Positions 44,107 through 52,777 of a stretch of DNA of 64,000 bases are shown here, one piece after another. Source of the DNA: Curtobacterium sp. MCBD17_013 (GTDB taxonomy: Bacteria > Actinomycetota > Actinomycetes > Actinomycetales > Microbacteriaceae); the NCBI RefSeq assembly GCF_003234565.1, contig NZ_QKTU01000003.1, positions 124,001 through 188,000 on the forward strand, read 5' to 3'. The notes below the pieces were generated by a model. The model was not told the origin of the DNA. It saw nothing but the letters and a program-made list of their open reading frames with translations, and did not search any database. The number at the start of each line of letters is the position of its first letter. Positions within the stretch are counted from its first letter, which is position 1. The position numbers and the translations under genes are program-made.

Positions 44107-45852
44107 CTAGGAGACGAGGGGGCGCACCGCGTCCGCGATCCGCTGCACGAGGACCGCCGCGGCGTCCGGGCCCTCGGAGGACACCGTGTCGATGTAGACC
44201 TTCACCTTCGGCTCCGTACCGCTCGGCCGCACGATCACCCGTGCGCCGCCGTCGAGGTCCCAGCGCAGGATGTCGGACGGCGGGAAACCCTCCACGCCGT
44301 CGCGGAAGTCCGTGACCTCGAGGACACCGATGCCGTCGAGATCGGCCGGCGGTGTCTCCCGGAGCGCGGACATCACCTGTCCGATGCGGTCGAGGTCGTC
44401 GACACGGACGGACACCTGCCCCGAGCCAGCGGCACCGAACGTGTCGGCGAACTCCTGCAACCGGTCGGCGATGGTACGGCCGTGAGCGGCGAGTTCGGTG
44501 GCCAGACCCAGGAGCACGACCGCCGCCGAGATGCCGTCCTTGTCGCGGATGACCTGCGGGTCGACGAGGTACCCGAGGGCTTCCTCGTACCCGAAGACGA
44601 GGCCCGGGACCCTGGAGACCCACTTGAAGCCGGTCAGGGTGTCGCGGTAGTCCAGGCCGTACCGCTCCGCCACGTGCCGGAGTGCGGGGGAGCTCACGAT
44701 GCTGGCGGCGAGGGTCGGCCTGGTGCCCTCGTCCACGGCGTCACCCGTCGCCCGCCCAGCTCGACCCTGAGCAGCCTGCTCCGCCGCACGCCAGCCGAGC
44801 AGCCATCCGACCTCGTTGCCCGAGAGCCGCCGGAAGGACCGGGAGCCGTCGTCGGCGGGAACGGGGATCGCGAGCGCCAGGCGGTCGGCGTCCGGGTCGT
44901 TGGCGACGACGAGATCGGCGTCGAGCTCGACACCGCGCGCCAGCGCCAGGTCCATGGCCCCCGGCTCCTCCGGGTTCGGGAAGGCCACGGTGGGGAATGC
45001 CCCGTCGGGCTCGATCTGCTCGGGGACGACGTCGGGCTCGGCGAACCCGGCAGCCGCGAACACCTGGCGGGCGGTGGCCCAGCCGACGCCGTGCATGGCC
45101 GTGTAGACGACGCGCGGCTGCTCCTGCGGCGGCAGGGCGGGTGCGTCGACGAGACCGGCGGTGGCGGCGACGTACGCGTCGACGACCTCGGTGCCCTGGA
45201 TCGCGTAGGCATCGCTGCGGGCGAGGTCACGGATGTCGCCCGCGGCGACGGCGTCGATGGCCTGGGCGATCTCGGCGTCGACGGGTGGGACGATCTGGGA
45301 GCCGTGGTCGCCCTGGCCGAGGTACACCTTGTAGCCGTTGTCCCGCGGCGGGTTGTGGCTCGCGGTCACCATCACCCCGGCGCCGACGTCGAGGTGTCGG
45401 ACGGCGAACGCGAGCACGGGCGTCGGCAGGGCCTCGGACAGCAGCGTGACCTCGATGCCGAGCCCCGCCAGGACCTCGGCGGAGTCGCGGGCGAACACGT
45501 CGGAGTTGACGCGGCCGTCGTAGCCGATGACGACACTGCGGACGCGCCCGGAGTCGATGAGGAAGCGTCCGAGTCCCGCCGCGGCCTGGGTGACGAGCAC
45601 GCGGTTCATCCGGGTCGGTCCGGCGCCGAGCTCGCCCCGGAGGCCGGCCGTGCCGAACGCGAGGCGCGACCCGAAACGGTCCGCGAGCGGCGCCCAGTCG
45701 TCGTCGTCGCGGGCAGCACGGAGCAGCGCGTCGAGTTCGGCGCGGGTCTCGTCGTCGGGGTCCTGGTCGAGCCAGCGCGTCGCGGCATCGAGCAGGGCTG
45801 CGCGGGTCGACTCGTCGTCCGGGTCGTGCGCGCCGGACACCGTGCCGCTCAC
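44107..45852 (-). CDS. Phosphohexomutase (phosphomannomutase/phosphoglucomutase-like)
   Basis: This is a 581-residue four-domain alpha-D-phosphohexomutase, the PmmB/phosphopentomutase-like long form. The phosphoserine loop is MVTASHNPPRDNGYK, the metal loop NDPDADRLALA, the sugar loop GYEEALGY, and the phosphate-binding loop RPSGTEPKVKVY. It starts with a GTG that overlaps the PNP stop (GTGA). Pairing with a purine nucleoside phosphorylase suggests it isomerises the ribose-1-phosphate that PNP releases, as PGM2-like enzymes do, but it may also serve hexose phosphates. Confidence 0.9.
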   Translation of the reverse strand: MSGTVSGAHDPDDESTRAALLDAATRWLDQDPDDETRAELDALLRAARDDDDWAPLADRFGSRLAFGTAGLRGELGAGPTRMNRVLVTQAAAGLGRFLIDSGRVRSVVIGYDGRVNSDVFARDSAEVLAGLGIEVTLLSEALPTPVLAFAVRHLDVGAGVMVTASHNPPRDNGYKVYLGQGDHGSQIVPPVDAEIAQAIDAVAAGDIRDLARSDAYAIQGTEVVDAYVAATAGLVDAPALPPQEQPRVVYTAMHGVGWATARQVFAAAGFAEPDVVPEQIEPDGAFPTVAFPNPEEPGAMDLALARGVELDADLVVANDPDADRLALAIPVPADDGSRSFRRLSGNEVGWLLGWRAAEQAAQGRAGRATGDAVDEGTRPTLAASIVSSPALRHVAERYGLDYRDTLTGFKWVSRVPGLVFGYEEALGYLVDPQVIRDKDGISAAVVLLGLATELAAHGRTIADRLQEFADTFGAAGSGQVSVRVDDLDRIGQVMSALRETPPADLDGIGVLEVTDFRDGVEGFPPSDILRWDLDGGARVIVRPSGTEPKVKVYIDTVSSEGPDAAAVLVQRIADAVRPLVS

Positions 45853-46685
45853 AGTGCCGCCACGACCCGGGCGAGCAGGTCGGCGATCACGGGCTCGGCG
45901 TCCTTGCCGGCTTGCAGGACCTCGGCGTGCGAGAGGGGTTCCTTCTGGATCCCGGCAGCCAGGTTCGTGATGAGCGAGAAGCCGAGCACCTCCATGCCGG
46001 CCTGCCGCGCGGCGATGGCCTCGAGCGCGGTGGACATGCCGACGATGTCACCGCCGATCGTCCGGGCCATCCGCACCTCGGCCCAGGTCTCGTACTGCGG
46101 CCCGCGGAACTGCGTGTACACGCCCTCGTCGAGCGTCGGGTCGATCTCCTTCGCGACGGCGCGGAGCCGTGCGGAGTACAGGTCGGTCAGGTCGACGAAG
46201 GTCGCGCCCTCGAGCGGGCTGTCCGCGGTGAGGTTGATGTGGTCGCTGATGAGGACGGGCGTGCCGGGCTTCCAGTGCTCCTTGATGCCGCCCGCGCCGT
46301 TCGTGAGCACCATGATCGACGCGCCGGTCGCGGCAGCGGTGCGGACGCTGTGCACGACCCGGCGGACGCCGTGGCCTTCGTAGTAGTGCGTCCGAGCGCC
46401 GATGACGAGCGCGTGCCGCCCGTCAGGCATCCGCACGGATCGCAGCGTCCCGGTGTGTCCGACGACCGCGGAGGCGCTGAACCCGGGGACCTCGGTGGCG
46501 GGGACCTCGGACACGGTCTCGCCGAGGAGGTCCGCGGCCTTCGCCCAACCGCTCCCGAGGGTCAGGGCGATGTCGTGGTGCTCGATGCCCGAGCGGTCCG
46601 CGATCACGGCGGCGGCGTCACGGGCGACCTCGAACGGGTCGACCGCGGGGTCGTTCAGGGGGTTCTCGCTGGTCGTGGTGGCCAT
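45849..46685 (-). CDS. Purine nucleoside phosphorylase
   Basis: The product has 278 residues from ATG 46685 (MATTTSENP...). This trimeric NP-II-type PNP splits purine nucleosides to base and pentose-1-phosphate. LTLGSGW binds phosphate, and GARTHYYEGHG and LTNGAGGIKEHW are conserved, as is QFRGPQYET. MSTALEAIAARQ carries the purine-site region. TAGAGT lies 7 nt before the ATG with no Shine-Dalgarno, so the transcript may be leaderless. It is coupled to the phosphohexomutase gene. Confidence 0.93.
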   Translation of the reverse strand: MATTTSENPLNDPAVDPFEVARDAAAVIADRSGIEHHDIALTLGSGWAKAADLLGETVSEVPATEVPGFSASAVVGHTGTLRSVRMPDGRHALVIGARTHYYEGHGVRRVVHSVRTAAATGASIMVLTNGAGGIKEHWKPGTPVLISDHINLTADSPLEGATFVDLTDLYSARLRAVAKEIDPTLDEGVYTQFRGPQYETWAEVRMARTIGGDIVGMSTALEAIAARQAGMEVLGFSLITNLAAGIQKEPLSHAEVLQAGKDAEPVIADLLARVVAAL

Positions 46686-46692
46686 GCCGACA

Positions 46693-46698
46693 ACTCTA
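46693..46698 (-). promoter_or_regulatory. -10 box TAGAGT for the PNP gene, leaderless type
   Basis: On the minus strand TAGAGT ends 7 nt before the ATG at 46685. A direct repeat, GCGTGTGGAG (46732 and 46761), lies further upstream. Confidence 0.4.
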
Positions 46699-46795
46699 GA
46701 TGCGCCTCGCCCGCGCGCTCGTCGACGGCCCCCGCGTGTGGAGCCGCGCCGCGCCTCCCGGCGTGTGGAGGACCAGGGCCGCGCTAAGGGCCTCG

Positions 46796-48565
46796 CTACG
46801 CGAGCTCGAGCAGCACGTGTCCCGAGGACACGGTCTGCCCGACGGGCGCGTTCACGGCGCGCACGACGCCGTCGCGGTGCGCCTGCACGGGCTGCTCCAT
46901 CTTCATGGCCTCGAGCACGACGAGCAGATCGCCCTTGACGACCTCCTGGCCCTCCTCGACGGCGAGCTTGACGACGGTCGCCTGCATCGGCGAGGTGACG
47001 CTCGCGCCGGACGGACCACCGGCGCCGCCGCCCCGGACCGTGGAGGTGCGGCGCTTCGGGGGAGCGGTCCGGTGCCGGGGGGACGCCGCGACGCCGACGA
47101 CGCTCGGCATCGTGACCTCGATCCGCTTGCCCGCGACCTCGACGACGACCCGTTCGCGCGCCGGCGGCTCGGGGAGCGCCTCGGGCTCGCCCGACCACGC
47201 GGGGATCTCGTTGACGAAGTCGGTCTCGATCCAGCGGGTGTACACGCTGAACGGTGCGTCGTCGGCGGTGGCGAACGCCGGGTCCTCCACGACGGCGCGG
47301 TGGAACGGCAGGACGGTCGGGAGGCCCGTGACCTCGAACTCGGCCAGCGCACGACGCGAACGCTCCAACGCCTCGGCGCGCGACGCTCCGGTGACGACGA
47401 GCTTGGCGAGCAGCGAGTCGAACGCACCGGTGACGACGTCGCCGGAGACGACGCCGGAGTCGACGCGGACGCCGGGACCGGACGGGGCGTGGAACACGTG
47501 GACCGGGCCGGGCGCGGGGAAGAAGTTGCGGCCGGGGTCCTCGCCGTTGATGCGGAACTCGAACGAGTGCCCACGGGCCTCCGGGTCCGGGTAGTCGAGC
47601 GTGCCGCCCTCGGCGATGCGGAACTGCTCGCGGACCAGGTCGATGCCGGTGACCTCCTCGGACACCGTGTGCTCGACCTGCAGGCGCGTGTTCACCTCGA
47701 GGAACGAGACGGTGCCGTCCCGACCGACCAGGAACTCGCAGGTGCCCGCGCCGAGGTAGCCGACCTCGCGCAGGATGGCCTTCGAAGAGGTGTACAGCTG
47801 CTCGGTCTGCTCCGGCGTCAGGTACGGCGCCGGGGCCTCCTCGACGAGCTTCTGGTGGCGGCGCTGCAGCGAGCAGTCACGCGTCGACACGACGACGACG
47901 TTGCCCTCGGCGTCGGCCAGGCACTGGGTCTCGACGTGGCGCGGTTCGTCGAGGTACTTCTCGACGAAGCACTCGCCGCGTCCGAACGCCGCCACGGCCT
48001 CGCGGGTGGCGGAGTCGAACAGCTCGGGGATCTCCTCGCGGGTCCGGGCGACCTTGAGGCCACGACCGCCGCCGCCGAACGCCGCCTTGATGGCGACGGG
48101 CAGGCCGACCTCGTCCGCGAAGGCCACGACCTCGGAGACGTCCTGGACCGGCTCGATGGTGCCGGGTGCGAGCGGCGCGCCGACCGCCTCCGCCACGTGC
48201 CGGGCGGACACCTTGTCGCCGAGCCGCTCGATGGCCTCGGGCGACGGGCCGATCCACACGAGTCCGGCGTCGATCACCGCGCGGGCGAAGTCCGCGTTCT
48301 CGGCGAGGAACCCGTACCCGGGGTGCACGGCGTCGGCACCGGAGCGTCGGGCGACGGAGACGATCTTGTCGATGACGAGGTAGGTGTCGGCGCTCGTCGT
48401 CCCGTTCAGCGCGTAGGCCTCGTCGGCGAGGCGGGCGTGCAGGGCGTCACGGTCCTGGTCGGCGTAGACGGCGACCGAGGCCTTGCCCGCGTCACGTGCC
48501 GCTCGGATGATCCGGACCGCGATCTCGCCACGGTTCGCGATGAGGACCTTGCTGATACGGGGCAT
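46796..48565 (-). CDS. accA: Acetyl/propionyl-CoA carboxylase alpha subunit (biotin carboxylase + BCCP)
   Basis: This 589-residue protein carboxylates its own biotin for acyl-CoA carboxylase. The biotin carboxylase domain (residues 1-450) opens with [18 protein letters not shown] and has the ATP-grasp loop [26 protein letters not shown] and the RINGEDP motif are also present. The C-terminal carrier domain has the biotinylated Lys555 in EAMKMEQP. A Gly/Arg/Thr-rich linker joins the two. The matching beta and epsilon subunits and the biotin ligase are at 54.1-56.9 kb. Confidence 0.95.
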   Translation of the reverse strand: MPRISKVLIANRGEIAVRIIRAARDAGKASVAVYADQDRDALHARLADEAYALNGTTSADTYLVIDKIVSVARRSGADAVHPGYGFLAENADFARAVIDAGLVWIGPSPEAIERLGDKVSARHVAEAVGAPLAPGTIEPVQDVSEVVAFADEVGLPVAIKAAFGGGGRGLKVARTREEIPELFDSATREAVAAFGRGECFVEKYLDEPRHVETQCLADAEGNVVVVSTRDCSLQRRHQKLVEEAPAPYLTPEQTEQLYTSSKAILREVGYLGAGTCEFLVGRDGTVSFLEVNTRLQVEHTVSEEVTGIDLVREQFRIAEGGTLDYPDPEARGHSFEFRINGEDPGRNFFPAPGPVHVFHAPSGPGVRVDSGVVSGDVVTGAFDSLLAKLVVTGASRAEALERSRRALAEFEVTGLPTVLPFHRAVVEDPAFATADDAPFSVYTRWIETDFVNEIPAWSGEPEALPEPPARERVVVEVAGKRIEVTMPSVVGVAASPRHRTAPPKRRTSTVRGGGAGGPSGASVTSPMQATVVKLAVEEGQEVVKGDLLVVLEAMKMEQPVQAHRDGVVRAVNAPVGQTVSSGHVLLELA

Positions 48566-48573
48566 GAGAACTC

Positions 48574-48579
48574 AGCGTA
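48574..48579 (-). promoter_or_regulatory. -10-like box TACGCT for accA
   Basis: On the minus strand TACGCT ends 8 nt before the ATG at 48565. No ribosome site lies between. Confidence 0.35.
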
Positions 48580-48661
48580 TTCGCGCCCCGGGTGCCCCCA
48601 TTGACCGGCATGCACAAAGAAGGCGTGGTCCGGCCGTGCGGTTGCTACAACGCCCTCCGGG

Positions 48662-49426
48662 TCAGGCGGTGGCCCACAGATCGTGCCAGGCGATGCCGAA
48701 GCCGTGGCGGAGCATCGACCGCAGCATGGGCAGCGACAGTCCGACGACCGCGCTCGGGGCACCGTCGATCCGGGTGATGTACGCGGCGGCGGCGCCGTCG
48801 ATCGTGAACGCGCCCGCGACCTCGAGCGGCTCGCCGGTCGCCACGTACGCCGCCACCTCGTCGGGGTCGACGTCGTCGGCGAAGGTGAGCCGCGCACCGT
48901 CCACCGCCACGACGGTGTCACCCTCGATCCGCATGCCGGGAGGAACGGCACCGGCCTGGCCCGCAAGTCCCGCATGCGCACCGGTCGCGTGGTCGTCGGC
49001 GGTCGTCGACGCGGCCGTACCGGAGCCTCCCGGCCGGACCCGTCGGCGGTCGACGACGCAGTGGCCGGACCACAGCGTGCCGCCGCCGGCCGCGAGCATC
49101 CCGCGCCACCGCTCGCGCGCGACGACCGGGTCGTGGGGTTTGCCGTACAGGTGGCCGTCGACCTCGAACGCGGAGTCGCCTCCGAGGACGACACCGTCCA
49201 CGGGGGAGCCGGCGATCGACCGGTCCGCGACGGCGCGGGCCTTCGCGACGGCGAGCAGCGACACGAGCTCGGGGCCCGTGAGCGCCCGACCGAGGCGCTG
49301 TGCCTCGGCGGCGGCGGTGGACTCCTCGTCGACGCCGGGCGCCACGAGGACGGGCTCGATCCCCGACTGGGCCAGGAGGGCCCGCCGTGCCGGGGAGGTG
49401 CTCGCGAGGTACAGGCGGGTGCGCAT
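48662..49426 (-). CDS. maf: Maf-like nucleoside triphosphate pyrophosphatase
   Basis: Maf proteins hydrolyse non-canonical or dTTP/UTP nucleotides and are linked to cell division control. The product has 254 residues, longer than the usual ~200. LASTSPARRALLAQSGI is the N-terminal signature, AKARAVA and GGDSAFEVDG follow, and YGKPHDP and the C-terminal GLSLPMLRSML are conserved. The extra length comes from a Gly/Ala-rich insertion of about 35 residues after GHCVVDRR, which contains a CCTCCCGGCCGG repeat (49026-49037). Its start lies 14 bp from the divergent methyltransferase start. Confidence 0.88.
   Translation of the reverse strand: MRTRLYLASTSPARRALLAQSGIEPVLVAPGVDEESTAAAEAQRLGRALTGPELVSLLAVAKARAVADRSIAGSPVDGVVLGGDSAFEVDGHLYGKPHDPVVARERWRGMLAAGGGTLWSGHCVVDRRRVRPGGSGTAASTTADDHATGAHAGLAGQAGAVPPGMRIEGDTVVAVDGARLTFADDVDPDEVAAYVATGEPLEVAGAFTIDGAAAAYITRIDGAPSAVVGLSLPMLRSMLRHGFGIAWHDLWATA
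49026..49037 (+). repeat. Dispersed 12-mer CCTCCCGGCCGG inside maf
   Basis: Exact copy, encoding RPGGSG on the minus strand within the extra segment of Maf. Confidence 0.6.
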
Positions 49427-49440
49427 GCGACCATCGTTCC

Positions 49441-50688
49441 ATGGGTGACCAGGTCGGAACGCTGCTCGAACTCGACGTCACCGGGATCGCGCACGGCGGG
49501 ATCACGGTGGCGCGGCACGAGGGACGCGTCGTGTTCGTGACCGACGCGATCCCGGGCGAGCGGGTCGTCGCCCGGGTGGGTGAGGACCGGAAGAAGTCGT
49601 TCTGGCGCGCGGACACCGTCGAGGTGCTCGCGCCGTCACCGCACCGTCGTCCGCACGTCTGGGAGGCCGCCGCGATCGAGCGCGATCCCGCCGAGCGGGC
49701 CGGTGGTGCGGAGTTCGGACACATCGCACTCGAGCACCAGCGGGCCCTGAAGCAGCAGGTCCTCGTCGAGGCGTTCGCGCGGTTCGCGCACCTCGACCTG
49801 CCCGACGTCGAGGTCGTCGCCGCGCCCGGGGACGACGCCGCGGACGGTCTCGGCTGGCGCACCCGCGTCCGGCTGCACGTCGACGAGGACGGCACGCCCG
49901 GCCCCTTCGCCGCGCGCTCGCACCACGTCGTCGCGGTGCACGACCTGCCGCTCGCGGCGGCCGCCGTCGCGGCGGCCGCACCGCTCGGCGCGAGGACCAT
50001 GCCGGGCGCGGCCGTGGTCGACGTCCTGGCCCCGTCGGAGGGGTCGGGCGAGGGTCGGCTCGTCATCGACGCGCAGGCACCCACCGTCGTGCACGAACGG
50101 GTCGGCGAGCGGGTGTTCGCCGTCGACGACACGGGGTTCTGGCAGGTGCACCGTGCCGCACCCCGGGTCCTGACCGACGCCGTCCGGCGCGCCGTGGATC
50201 CGGACCGGCTCGACCCCCAGGGCCACCACCTCGACCTGTACGGCGGCGTCGGGCTGCTCGCGGCGGCGCTCGGTGACCTCGTCGGAGGTGGATACCGCGT
50301 CACGAGCGTCGAGAGCGCCGCGGCCGCGACCGAGCACGCCCAGGAGAACCTCGCCGAATGGGTCGGAGCGCGTGCCGAGACGGGGCGCGTCGACCGGTGG
50401 CTGCGGCGCACGCTGGACACCGTCGGGCGGACCGAGCGGGACCGGTTGGCCGCCGGCACCGTCGTGCTCGACCCGCCGCGGGCCGGGGCCGGGAGGGACG
50501 TGGTCGAGTCCGTCGTCGCGCTCGCGCCCGCCCAGGTCGTGTACGTCGCGTGCGACCCCGTCGCGCTGGCGCGCGACGTCGCCACGTTCGCCGAGCTCGG
50601 GTACCGGCTGGACGACGTCCGCGGGCACGACCTGTTCCCGCACACGCACCACGTCGAGGCCGTGGCGCGGCTCGTCCCCGAGGTCTGA
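49441..50688 (+). CDS. TRAM-domain class I SAM-dependent RNA methyltransferase (TrmA/RlmD-like)
   Basis: The product has 415 residues from ATG 49441. The N-terminal TRAM domain (about residues 1-60) reads TLLELDVTGIAHGGITVARH. The C-terminal methyltransferase has the SAM loop HLDLYGGVGLLAAAL, the DPPRAGAG motif and the nucleophile Cys371 in YVACDPVALARDVA. The family makes 5-methyluridine in rRNA or tRNA. The Fe-S cysteines of E. coli RlmD are absent. The target base is unknown. The promoter must lie inside maf, as only 14 bp separate the two starts. Confidence 0.9.
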   Translation: MGDQVGTLLELDVTGIAHGGITVARHEGRVVFVTDAIPGERVVARVGEDRKKSFWRADTVEVLAPSPHRRPHVWEAAAIERDPAERAGGAEFGHIALEHQRALKQQVLVEAFARFAHLDLPDVEVVAAPGDDAADGLGWRTRVRLHVDEDGTPGPFAARSHHVVAVHDLPLAAAAVAAAAPLGARTMPGAAVVDVLAPSEGSGEGRLVIDAQAPTVVHERVGERVFAVDDTGFWQVHRAAPRVLTDAVRRAVDPDRLDPQGHHLDLYGGVGLLAAALGDLVGGGYRVTSVESAAAATEHAQENLAEWVGARAETGRVDRWLRRTLDTVGRTERDRLAAGTVVLDPPRAGAGRDVVESVVALAPAQVVYVACDPVALARDVATFAELGYRLDDVRGHDLFPHTHHVEAVARLVPEV

Positions 50689-50752
50689 CCCCGTCCTCGC
50701 CGTCCCCCGAACCGCGGACCGGAACCGAGCCCGATGCTGGTGGCGGCCTGAG

Positions 50753-50758
50753 TACGAT
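50753..50758 (+). promoter_or_regulatory. -10 candidate TACGAT of the two-component operon
   Basis: TACGAT lies 47 nt before the response regulator GTG, in the 117-bp gap after the methyltransferase gene. Confidence 0.35.
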
Positions 50759-50805
50759 GGTGACGGCGAGCGGAACAGGGGCCGCACGCCGGAAGCGAGG
50801 CGACC

Positions 50806-51513
50806 GTGGCATCAGGAACGACGTCCACCAGCGTGGACCACACGAGCACGACGACCAGGCCGGTCCGGGTCGCGATCGTCGACGACCACGAGTCCGTCCG
50901 GCTCGGCATCCAGGCCGCGTGCCAGGCCGAGGGCTACGAGGTCGTGCTCACCGCCGCGAGCGTCCCGGAGTACGTCGAGGCCCTCGCCGGGCGCGAGGTC
51001 GACGTCGTCGTGCTCGACCTGTCCCTCGGCGACGGCTCGACCGTGACCGAGAACGTCAAGCACGTCCAGGGCACGGGGGCCGCCGTCCTCGTGCACAGCA
51101 TCGCCGACCGCGTCGCGAGTGTCCGAGAGGCCCTCGCCGCCGGTGCCGCCGGGGTCATCCCGAAGTCCTCCGCGACGAAGACCGTCATGGCCGCGGTCGC
51201 GACCGTCGCCCGCGGGGACGTCCTCAACAACCTCGAGTGGGCGAGCGCCATCGACGCCGACCGCGACTTCGCCAAGGCCCAGCTCGGGCGTCGCGAACGC
51301 GAGATCCTGCACCTGTACGCGTCCGGGCTGCCGCTCAAGCTCGCCGCCCAGCAGCTCGGCATCGGCTACTCCACCGCGCGCGAGTACCTGGACCGCATCC
51401 GCGTGAAGTACGTCGAGGTCGGACGCCCGGCCCCCACCAAGGTCGATCTGCTGCGCCGTGCGGTCGAGGACGGCATCCTGCCGGGACTCGACGCGGACGG
51501 CGATGGTCGCTGA
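50806..51513 (+). CDS. LuxR/NarL-type response regulator
   Basis: The product has 235 residues from GTG 50806, with GCGAGGCG upstream. The receiver domain (residues 20-140) has VAIVDDHESVR, the phospho-accepting Asp71 in VVVLDLSLGDGS and the conserved Lys in VIPKSS. The C-terminal LuxR helix-turn-helix starts at LGRREREILHLYASG and continues LAAQQLGIGYSTAREYLDRI. It overlaps the kinase gene by 11 bp and is probably phosphorylated by it. Targets are unknown. Confidence 0.92.
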   Translation: MASGTTSTSVDHTSTTTRPVRVAIVDDHESVRLGIQAACQAEGYEVVLTAASVPEYVEALAGREVDVVVLDLSLGDGSTVTENVKHVQGTGAAVLVHSIADRVASVREALAAGAAGVIPKSSATKTVMAAVATVARGDVLNNLEWASAIDADRDFAKAQLGRREREILHLYASGLPLKLAAQQLGIGYSTAREYLDRIRVKYVEVGRPAPTKVDLLRRAVEDGILPGLDADGDGR

Positions 51514-52777
51514 CGCCGCACCGCCGGTCGCGGCGGACCCGAGCCGGAGCATCCGGCCGGCCATCACCGCGACCACCCTCGAGCGGGCCATCGCGGTCAT
51601 GCTCGCCGCGGCGGCCCTCGGGTTCGGCGCGGTCACCGTCCCGCCGGTGCTCCAGCAGCTCCCGTCGCTCGACCCCGTGTGGGGACTCGTCGTGGCGCTC
51701 GTCGTCTGCGCCTCGATCGTGTTCGTCGGGGCGACGGCCGTCGTCCGCCGGCTCGCGCGGACCGCGCAGATCGTCGTCGCGGTCGTGTTCCTCGTCGCGC
51801 TCGTCACCTGGCCGTTGACGGTGCCGGGGAGCCTCCCGCAGGCGCAGGTGCCCTGGCTCTGGTGGTTGTGCAACGTCGCGACGATCGCAGCTGCCATCGC
51901 GTTCCGCACGTGGCAGATCGCAGCCGTCTACAACGTCCTCGTGCCCGTCGCCTACGTCGTCGTCCGGATGACCCCATCGGGTGGCGCCGTCTCGCTGCCC
52001 CGCGCCGTGCTCGACGGCGTGTACGTCATCATCCTCGGGGGCGCGGCCCTCGTGCTCATCGTCGTGATCCGCCGTGCCGCCGCCGCCGTCGACGCCGCGC
52101 AGGCGACCGCGGTGCAGCGCTACGCCCGTGCCATGCGCGAACACGCCATCGAGCTCGAGCGGGTGCAGGTGGACGCCATCGTGCACGACAGCGTGCTCAC
52201 CACCCTGCTCTCGGCGGCGCGCGCCGACACCCCCGAGGCGAAGACCCTCGCGGCGACGATGGCGCGGAACGCGATCGCCCACCTCGACGCGGCGGCCGCG
52301 CGGGGCGGCCCCGCCGTGGTGCCGCCGGTGCCGTTCTCCGCGGTCCGGTCCCGCGTGGTGGAGACCGTCGGGGCGCTCGCCGCCCCCGTGGACGTCCGCT
52401 CCCAGGACGTCGACGACCGCGATCTGCCGGCGTCGGTCGCCGAGGCCCTCGCCGCCGCGACCCTGCAGGCCGCGGTGAACAGCGTGCAACACGCGGGCGA
52501 CGACGCCGTCCGTCGGTGGGTCACGCTCATCGGGATCGGCGCCGCCGGCGTGCGCATCGAGATCGGCGATGACGGCGCCGGGTTCGATCCGGGGGCCGTG
52601 CCGGCCGAGCGGCTCGGCGTGCGTCGGTCCATCATCGAGCGCGTCGGGGTCGCCGGCGGGGAGGCGCGGCTCGTCAGCGCGCCCGGTCGCGGCACCCGCG
52701 TCGTGCTCACCTGGGCGCCCGCGGCTGCGCCCGCGTCCGTCCCGGTCGAGGCGGCTCCGTCGCGGGGTGGACGATGA
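51503..52777 (+). CDS. Membrane sensor histidine kinase (NarL-partner type)
   Basis: The product has 424 residues from ATG 51503. The N-terminal half (to about residue 195) has about six membrane helices and no obvious sensor fold. The dimer segment has His228 in AIVHDSVLTTLLSAAR, a His-Asp motif like LiaS/NarX-type kinases. The ATPase domain is short: AAVNSVQHAG (N box) and GDDGAGFDP (G box), with RGTRVVLTW at the end. It is translated together with the regulator upstream and with the next gene (ATGA). Confidence 0.88.
   Translation: MVADAAPPVAADPSRSIRPAITATTLERAIAVMLAAAALGFGAVTVPPVLQQLPSLDPVWGLVVALVVCASIVFVGATAVVRRLARTAQIVVAVVFLVALVTWPLTVPGSLPQAQVPWLWWLCNVATIAAAIAFRTWQIAAVYNVLVPVAYVVVRMTPSGGAVSLPRAVLDGVYVIILGGAALVLIVVIRRAAAAVDAAQATAVQRYARAMREHAIELERVQVDAIVHDSVLTTLLSAARADTPEAKTLAATMARNAIAHLDAAAARGGPAVVPPVPFSAVRSRVVETVGALAAPVDVRSQDVDDRDLPASVAEALAAATLQAAVNSVQHAGDDAVRRWVTLIGIGAAGVRIEIGDDGAGFDPGAVPAERLGVRRSIIERVGVAGGEARLVSAPGRGTRVVLTWAPAAAPASVPVEAAPSRGGR

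Noticed and set aside
46700-48604. 634-residue plus-strand frame opposite accA
   Set aside because: Antisense to a complete biotin carboxylase/BCCP gene.
48641-48651. GTTGCTACAAC inverted repeat between accA and maf
   Set aside because: Four-base arms are expected by chance; no supporting promoter or second copy.
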